Source: Verrucomicrobiota bacterium (GTDB taxonomy: Bacteria > Verrucomicrobiota > Verrucomicrobiia > Limisphaerales > J093). From it: 9,354 bases of DNA. The translations under genes were made by a program, and so were the position numbers. Each line of letters starts with the position of its first letter. The stretch's first letter is position 1. Below are positions 4,483-9,354 of this stretch, piece by piece. The stretch spans positions 1 to 9,354 of the forward strand of contig RFJD01000423.1 in NCBI GenBank assembly GCA_003695015.1, written 5' to 3'. The notes beneath the pieces were generated by a model that saw nothing but the letters and a program-made list of their open reading frames with translations, searched no databases and was not told the origin of the DNA.

Positions 4483-5333
4483 CCTTGCAGTCCCCCCATC
4501 CCCGTCCGGCGCGAAGCGGCTTCTCCCTGCTGGAGCTGCTGCTGGCGGTGACCATCATGAGCGTCATCGTGGTGGCGCTCTACGGCATGTTCTACCACGT
4601 CCAGCGGGGGCTGCGGGCGAACGTCAACCAAGTGGACGTGCTGGAGGGCGGCCGGGCGGCGCTGGATTTGCTGGCGCGGGAGCTGACGCAGATGGCGCCC
4701 AGCCATCGCGCGTGGGGCCTGAACGCCACGGGCGCCTTGAGCGGGGCCTATGCGCCGACGGTGCAGGTCTTGGCGGACGGCGTGTCGCTGCGAACCAACG
4801 TCCTGCAGGAGGTGGCCTTTCTGACGCGTTACAACCAGGAGTTCACCGCCACCGCCTACCGGGTGTTGTACGCCGAGGGCGGGGTGGGGGTGTTGTCGAG
4901 CTATTCGACCAATGCGCTGCCATGGCAGGTCAATCCCACCAATCTGATCCACGCCGCCCTTTCGGCGCCGCCGGAGCTGTTCAGTCCGATGCTCGAAGGG
5001 GTGATCCATTTCCGGGTCCTGCCCTACGACCTGCAGGGGGTGAAGATGGAGTGGTGGCGGACCAATGTGGACTACGGCCCGCATGTCCTGCTGCTGCCCG
5101 ACCGGCTCGCCTCCGAAACCCGCTACGGCTTTTTCAGCAACGCTCTGCCGGCCTTCGTCGAGGTCGAGCTGGGCGTGCTCGAACCCCAGACATGGGAGCA
5201 ATACCGCACCTTCCCGGCGGGCTCGGACCGGGCCCGACGGTTCCTGGCCGAGCGTTCGGCCCAAGTCCATCTGTTCCGGCAATGGCTGCCCATCCGGCGC
5301 GGCTGGCAAACCACCACGGCGTCCCATCCATGA
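4479..5333 (+). CDS. GspJ-like prepilin, probable Verru_Chthon cassette protein C
   Basis: This is a 284-aa protein with a 14-residue leader ending RSG, then FSLLELLLAVTIMSVIVVAL with Glu at +5. The helix runs into YHVQRGLRANVNQVDVLEGG followed by RAALDLLARELTQM (about 59-72). That 'R-x-A-L-D-x-L-x-R-E/D-L' stretch is characteristic of GspJ/PulJ minor pseudopilins. The remainder is a beta-rich periplasmic domain containing FHFRVLP-like and FFSNALPAFVEVELG segments, close in layout to GspJ. The start is set by the ATGA overlap with the previous gene and by the short leader; an open frame continues upstream inside the previous gene but would destroy the prepilin signal. No ribosome binding site is visible, so translation likely depends on coupling. 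It should pair with the GspI-like and GspK-like proteins at the filament tip (inferred). Confidence 0.82.
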   Translation: MTLQSPHPRPARSGFSLLELLLAVTIMSVIVVALYGMFYHVQRGLRANVNQVDVLEGGRAALDLLARELTQMAPSHRAWGLNATGALSGAYAPTVQVLADGVSLRTNVLQEVAFLTRYNQEFTATAYRVLYAEGGVGVLSSYSTNALPWQVNPTNLIHAALSAPPELFSPMLEGVIHFRVLPYDLQGVKMEWWRTNVDYGPHVLLLPDRLASETRYGFFSNALPAFVEVELGVLEPQTWEQYRTFPAGSDRARRFLAERSAQVHLFRQWLPIRRGWQTTTASHP

Positions 5334-8300
5334 AGCGGCAACGACAACGCGGGGTGGCTTTGGTCATCACCCTGGTGATGCTTTCGGTCGTCACCCTGAT
5401 GGCCGTCACCTTCCTGGCCATCAGCCGGCGCGAGCGCGCGTCGGTCGCCGTGGCCAACGACCAGAACACCGCCCGTCTGATGGCGGACACCGCCCTGGCC
5501 CGGGCCCAGGCCGACGTGGTGGCGCGGGTGATGGCGCATGGTTCGCTGTTGGACTACGACCTGATGGTTTCCACCAACCTCTGGTCGCCTTACGGGTTCA
5601 ACACCGCCCAGCCGCTGGGCGTGCCCAATTTCACCAACGTCAACTACCTGTTCCCCCTGAACAATCCAGGCGGCTCGCTCTCCCAGGACCAGCGCCTGCG
5701 CGCCCTGGCCAACCTGATGTTCAACCCCCGCCCGCCGGTGTTCGTGCAGACCAACGCCGATCCGAACGCCCCGCTGGATTTCCGCTTCTACCTGGATCTC
5801 AACCGCAACGGCCGATACGACACCAACGGCCCCCAGCCTCTGCTCGACGCCTTCGGTGATCCCATCGTGGATGCCGACGGCAACGTCGTCAGCAACACCG
5901 TGGTGGGCGATCCCGAATGGATCGGCGAACTGGCCTACCCGGACGCGCCGCACTCGGGCACCAACCGGTTCATCGGCCGCTATGCCTACCTCCTGTTGCC
6001 GGCGGGCAAGAGCCTCGATTTCAACTTCATCCACAACAACGCGGCGCGCCACACGCTGGGCGGCCTGGCCTACTACCGCAATCAAGGGGTCGGCTCCTGG
6101 GAGCTGAACCTGGCCGCGTTTTTCCGCGACCTGAACACCAACGCCTGGGTGGCCTACGACTACCGCGGGCTGAGCGCGCCCTCCTCGACCGATTCCGGCT
6201 TGGACGCCTTCGAGTTCCTCGCCTGGCGTTATGGCGGGCAGGCGAACAACCTTTTCAGCGTGGACCAGCTCTTCGCCCCGCGGGCGGCCCAGGTGTTCCG
6301 GCAGGACTACATCGATGCCTACGCCGACGGCCCGGCGACGGTGGGTTGGGAGCCGCCGGCCAGCGACAACGACCAGGTGAACCTCCCCTGGCCGGGCAGC
6401 GACAACCCGCGCGCCTACTTCGAGATCAACGACCTGTTCGACACGAACAAGGTCCCGGCCGCGTGGCTGGGGCGGTTGCGGCTGGCCCAAACCGGCCGGT
6501 CCACCTATGACCGGCACACCTTCTACCGGATGCTCGGCCAGATCGGCATGGACTCCGTTCCCACCGAGTCCCGCAAGGTCAACATCAACTACGACACCCG
6601 TCCTCCCAACGGCCCGACCAATCTGGTCGAGTGGAACCCGGTGGATTTCGTGGTCACCGCCGCCCAGCGGATGATCGACGTCTCGCGGGTGCGGTTGAAG
6701 CCGGGGCAGGCGGGCAACGGCGTGCCGGTGGACCTGATCGGCGACACGGTCGTGCGCACCAACTTCTCGGTCACCAACATCATGGTCTGGCCGGTCAACG
6801 AGTACACGCCCACCGTGCACCGGTTGTTGCAGTTGGCGCTCAACATCTACGACGCCACCACCAACCGCACCCAATTGAGCGACTATCCGTATGTGCCGAC
6901 CGTTCTGCGCCCGACCTTCCGCGTCGAGGAGACCAACGTGTTCATCAGCGGCTTCACCGAGGTGACCAACACGGCCTTCCTGCGGGACTTCGTGCTGCGC
7001 GATCTGGACAATCCGCAGGACCGCCAGGCCCTGGCCAGCGACCCCAACCCGGTCGTGTACGACGTCCCCTTCCTCATCGGCGCCAAGAAGGGATTCCCCA
7101 ACTTCAACGAGTTCGCCATGCTGAGCGTGGCGCAGGTCAGCCGCCGGCTCGAGGTGGTCAAAAAGACCGTGATGGATCGCGCCCCCTTCCAGACCAACCT
7201 CAGCTACCTGATCACGATTTCCAACCGGTTCGGCGTCGAATTCTGGAACTCGTACTCGAACGACTTTCCGCGGCCGCTCCGGTTGCTGTTGCAGGGGGAC
7301 GTGCGGATGATGCTGACCAACCGCCAGGTTTCCTTGGGCGCGCTGTGGATGGGCCGTTATCCGTTCAACTTCGCCGGGCCGGTCACCCCGTGGCGCGGGC
7401 GGGAGTTCAAGGTGCCGGTGTTGACGAACTTCGTGTTCCTGCCCGAGTCGGCGTATGCGCCGTTGCCGCGGCCGCATCTGGTTCCGGGCGGCACCAACGC
7501 CCCGTTCCAGCGCGGGCTCGGTTTTTATGTGCCGGAGATGGAGCTGCTGGTGAGCAACCGCTTCTATGCAGCGCTGATCGATCCGAGCACCGACCGGCTG
7601 GTGGACTTCGTGGCGTTTGGCCACCTCAACAGCCGGATGGACCTCACCCGGGGGCTGGCGGGCAACGTCCAGTCCGGCGCCGGCGCCCAGGCCGGCGCGC
7701 AGACGGGCGCCCTCGGTCTGCGCGGGGAACCGGCCGGCCTGTGGCTGACCAACCGGGTCGGCGGCGTCAACTCCCTGCAGGCGCCCACCGTCGGCGTCGT
7801 CAACCAGATGGAGATTTCCCTGGGCAACATCCGCGTCAGCGATCAGCAGTGGCGCAGTTACAACCGGGCGGGCACGAGCGCCGGCGCCAACGACAAGGAA
7901 CGGGCCATCGACATTTTCCGGGAGTTCTGCGGTCTGACGCCGCTGGTCTATAACACCCCGCGCCGCCGGATGCAGTTGCGCGCGCAACTGGCCGGACGCA
8001 CCGCGATGCAGGCGCCGTTCACCCCCACCCGCAAGATCTACCAGGAGGTCAGTTGGCAGGCCAACGATCCGTTGGTTCACTACCTGGCGGCGGACCTGCT
8101 GGATCCCCGCACCCGGCCGACCGACCCGGCCCGCACCAACACCATCCGGTTCGCGGTGCCGCCGACGGTGGCGCTCACCAACTCGAATCTCGGCGTGCTC
8201 AACCAGCGTTACCGGCCGTGGGGCGGCAACCCGTCGCAGTCCTACGACGTGCTGGCCATGGATCCGGGCGCCAAGGATCCCGGGGTTTACAGCTCGGACG

Positions 8301-9079
8301 ACTGGCAGTTCCCCACCAACAAGTTCCCCAGCATCGGCTGGCTGGGCGCGGTCCATCGCGGCACCCCATGGCAGACCTTCTACCTCAAGTCCCGCGTCGT
8401 GGACACCAACCGCTGGCTGCACTACGCCGGCCATTTGGGCACCCACCCCACCAACGACTGGCGGCTGGTCGAGGTCTTCACCACCGCCCTCAATGACAAC
8501 GCCTCGCGCGGTCTGCTGGGCGTCAACCAGTCCGGCCTCGCCGCCTGGTCCGCCGTGTTGAGCGGCATCACCGTCCTGACCAACACCACCCCCGCCGCCG
8601 CCCGCGGCACCAACACCGTGCCCACCTACGAAGAGTTGGTCATCGAGCCGAACTCGCCCCAGTTGCGCACCATCGTCGAGGGCATCAACGCCGCCCGCCA
8701 ACGCGAGCGCGACTCGGGCGTCTATCCCATCGCCGCCTTCGGCCACATGGGCCGTTTGTTGGCGACCCCCGAACTGACGCTGGCCTCGCCCTACATCAAC
8801 ACCAACAACCTGCTCAACGATGCCATCCTCGAGCGCATCCCGCGCCAGATCCTCTCCTTGGTGAAAGAGGACGAGCCGCGGTTCGTGGTTTATGCCTTCG
8901 GCCAATCCCTGCGGGAGGCGCCCAATTCCGTCGTCATGACGCCGGGCATCTTCAACCGGATGTGCACCAACTACCAGGTCACCGGTGAGTTCGTCACCAA
9001 ATCGGTGATCCGGCTCGAAGGCACGCCCGCCGGCCCGCGGGCGGTGATCGAGAGCTACAACGAGATCTACGGCGAGTAA
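5330..9079 (+). CDS. Giant GspK/PilX-like protein, Verru_Chthon cassette protein A
   Basis: This is a 1249-aa protein. The N-terminus MKRQRQRG is followed by VALVITLVMLSVVTLMAVTF (mature 1-20), with no Glu at +5. That is the exact style of GspK, the tip pseudopilin ('Q-R-G-V-A-L-L-x-x-L'), and of PilX. The helix leads into RERASVAVANDQNTARLMADTALARAQADVV, a GspK-like amphipathic region. The rest (about 60-1249) is far larger than GspK (about 300-330 aa) and fits cassette protein A. Visible landmarks are an EF-hand-like loop D156-L-N158-R-N160-G-R-Y-D164; the block around SWELNLAAFFRDLNTNAW (about 257-274); a Gly/Ala-rich linker (783-794); and a C-terminal PELTLASPY / ILERIPRQILSLVKEDEPRF / FVVYAFGQSL region (about 1147-1195). 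Thr-Asn pairs are extremely frequent. Only two Cys were seen (EFCGL, RMCTN). The start is set by the ATGA overlap with the previous gene (5330-5333). The inferred role is cap or adhesive tip of the pseudopilus, exposed to the periplasm or beyond. Confidence 0.85.
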   Translation: MKRQRQRGVALVITLVMLSVVTLMAVTFLAISRRERASVAVANDQNTARLMADTALARAQADVVARVMAHGSLLDYDLMVSTNLWSPYGFNTAQPLGVPNFTNVNYLFPLNNPGGSLSQDQRLRALANLMFNPRPPVFVQTNADPNAPLDFRFYLDLNRNGRYDTNGPQPLLDAFGDPIVDADGNVVSNTVVGDPEWIGELAYPDAPHSGTNRFIGRYAYLLLPAGKSLDFNFIHNNAARHTLGGLAYYRNQGVGSWELNLAAFFRDLNTNAWVAYDYRGLSAPSSTDSGLDAFEFLAWRYGGQANNLFSVDQLFAPRAAQVFRQDYIDAYADGPATVGWEPPASDNDQVNLPWPGSDNPRAYFEINDLFDTNKVPAAWLGRLRLAQTGRSTYDRHTFYRMLGQIGMDSVPTESRKVNINYDTRPPNGPTNLVEWNPVDFVVTAAQRMIDVSRVRLKPGQAGNGVPVDLIGDTVVRTNFSVTNIMVWPVNEYTPTVHRLLQLALNIYDATTNRTQLSDYPYVPTVLRPTFRVEETNVFISGFTEVTNTAFLRDFVLRDLDNPQDRQALASDPNPVVYDVPFLIGAKKGFPNFNEFAMLSVAQVSRRLEVVKKTVMDRAPFQTNLSYLITISNRFGVEFWNSYSNDFPRPLRLLLQGDVRMMLTNRQVSLGALWMGRYPFNFAGPVTPWRGREFKVPVLTNFVFLPESAYAPLPRPHLVPGGTNAPFQRGLGFYVPEMELLVSNRFYAALIDPSTDRLVDFVAFGHLNSRMDLTRGLAGNVQSGAGAQAGAQTGALGLRGEPAGLWLTNRVGGVNSLQAPTVGVVNQMEISLGNIRVSDQQWRSYNRAGTSAGANDKERAIDIFREFCGLTPLVYNTPRRRMQLRAQLAGRTAMQAPFTPTRKIYQEVSWQANDPLVHYLAADLLDPRTRPTDPARTNTIRFAVPPTVALTNSNLGVLNQRYRPWGGNPSQSYDVLAMDPGAKDPGVYSSDDWQFPTNKFPSIGWLGAVHRGTPWQTFYLKSRVVDTNRWLHYAGHLGTHPTNDWRLVEVFTTALNDNASRGLLGVNQSGLAAWSAVLSGITVLTNTTPAAARGTNTVPTYEELVIEPNSPQLRTIVEGINAARQRERDSGVYPIAAFGHMGRLLATPELTLASPYINTNNLLNDAILERIPRQILSLVKEDEPRFVVYAFGQSLREAPNSVVMTPGIFNRMCTNYQVTGEFVTKSVIRLEGTPAGPRAVIESYNEIYGE
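7676..7711 (+). repeat. Short Gly-Ala-Gln low-complexity repeat in cassette protein A
   Basis: Codons 783-794 of the large protein read GAGAQAGAQTGA, built on short GGCGCC-like units at the DNA level. It probably forms a flexible linker between two globular parts of the protein, since the flanks are ordinary mixed-composition sequence. Confidence 0.5.
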
Positions 9080-9094
9080 CCCGGCATTCCCGCT

Positions 9095-9354
9095 ATGAAA
9101 GCACGATTTTGGTCGATTCTGAGCCTGCTCTGCTTCCTGGGCGCCATCGGTTTCTGGCTGGCCGGGGAACGGCGCTCCCGCGAGGAAGCCACGGCCCGGG
9201 CCGCCGCCCGAGCCGCCGCCCCGGCGTCCGGCTCCCCAGCCGCTTCGGCCGCCGGCAGCCGGACCCAGTTGCTCAGCCGCGCCGCCCTCCGACAACAGCG
9301 CCCGGTTCGGGCGACGACCGCCGCCGCCAACCATTCGCCCGCCGCCTCCGCGGC
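9095..9354 (+). CDS. Membrane-anchored Ala-rich protein, cut by the window end
   Basis: The frame opens at the ATG at 9095, 15 bases after the cassette A stop, and stays open for 86 codons to the window edge. Residues about 5-24 (FWSILSLLCFLGAIGFWLAG) form one hydrophobic segment after MKAR. This is either an uncleaved signal anchor or a signal peptide; the 'S-L-L-C' preceding the Cys is not a good lipobox. Then follow a charged ERRSREEATAR stretch and a strongly Ala/Ser/Pro/Arg-rich region that looks disordered. No ribosome binding site is visible. The close spacing suggests it belongs to the pseudopilin operon, so a role as a substrate or accessory of the system is possible. The family is not recognisable from this fragment. 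A longer antisense frame covers the same bases, but the Met-plus-hydrophobic start and operon position favour this strand. Confidence 0.65.
   Translation, partial: MKARFWSILSLLCFLGAIGFWLAGERRSREEATARAAARAAAPASGSPAASAAGSRTQLLSRAALRQQRPVRATTAAANHSPAASA

Noticed and set aside
4712..5329. Upstream extension of the large protein inside the GspJ-like gene
   Set aside because: It would bury the prepilin-like N-terminus after about 206 residues of shadow sequence; the ATG at 5330 gives the expected GspK-type start.
5123..9334. A 1403-codon open frame on the minus strand opposite the large cassette protein
   Set aside because: It is the antisense shadow of a GC-rich gene: composition is Gly/Val/Arg/His-rich and repetitive, there is no recognisable domain or signal, and the plus strand has a coherent protein with a GspK start and ATGA overlap.

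Overview
The window is GC-rich and reads as chromosome of a Verrucomicrobiota bacterium, probably from the Limisphaerales/Pedosphaera side of the phylum. The evidence is a pilin-like operon matching the 'Verru_Chthon cassette' families A, B, C and D, which are known mainly from this phylum, next to further GspG-like prepilins. No database search was possible, so family names rest on recognised motifs, length and gene order.

Layout. Positions 1-113 hold the start of a leftward gene for a secreted protein, with a likely leftward promoter at 204-233. About 255 bases of GC-rich DNA without a credible gene follow (236-490). A rightward promoter (TTGACA at 491) then carries a perfect 16-bp palindrome (518-533) over its -10/start region and leads into a two-gene toxin-antitoxin module of the BrnT/BrnA type (562-852 and 893-1168). 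The two TA genes are bridged by a 15-codon mini-ORF that overlaps both.

From 1183 to the right edge lies one tightly packed operon. It begins with a good sigma-54-type promoter match (-24/-12 at 1184/1196) and encodes two GspG-like prepilins (1224-1967, 1977-2831), a GspH-like protein (2855-3691), a GspI-like protein (3688-4482), a GspJ-like protein (4479-5333) and a very large GspK-like protein of 1249 aa (5330-9079). A membrane-anchored Ala-rich protein (9095 onward) is cut by the window end. The last three cassette junctions are 4-bp ATGA overlaps.

How the genes may work together. The order G-G-H-I-J-K is that of the pseudopilin genes in type II secretion operons. In those systems GspG is the major pseudopilin, and GspI, GspJ and GspK form the tip complex that starts the filament. 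The simplest reading is a lineage-specific pseudopilus whose tip protein has grown roughly fourfold. No ATPase, inner-membrane platform, secretin or prepilin peptidase gene is present in the window, so these must be supplied from elsewhere. Expression would depend on RpoN and an activator. The TA module just upstream is probably autoregulated and may be only a neighbour.
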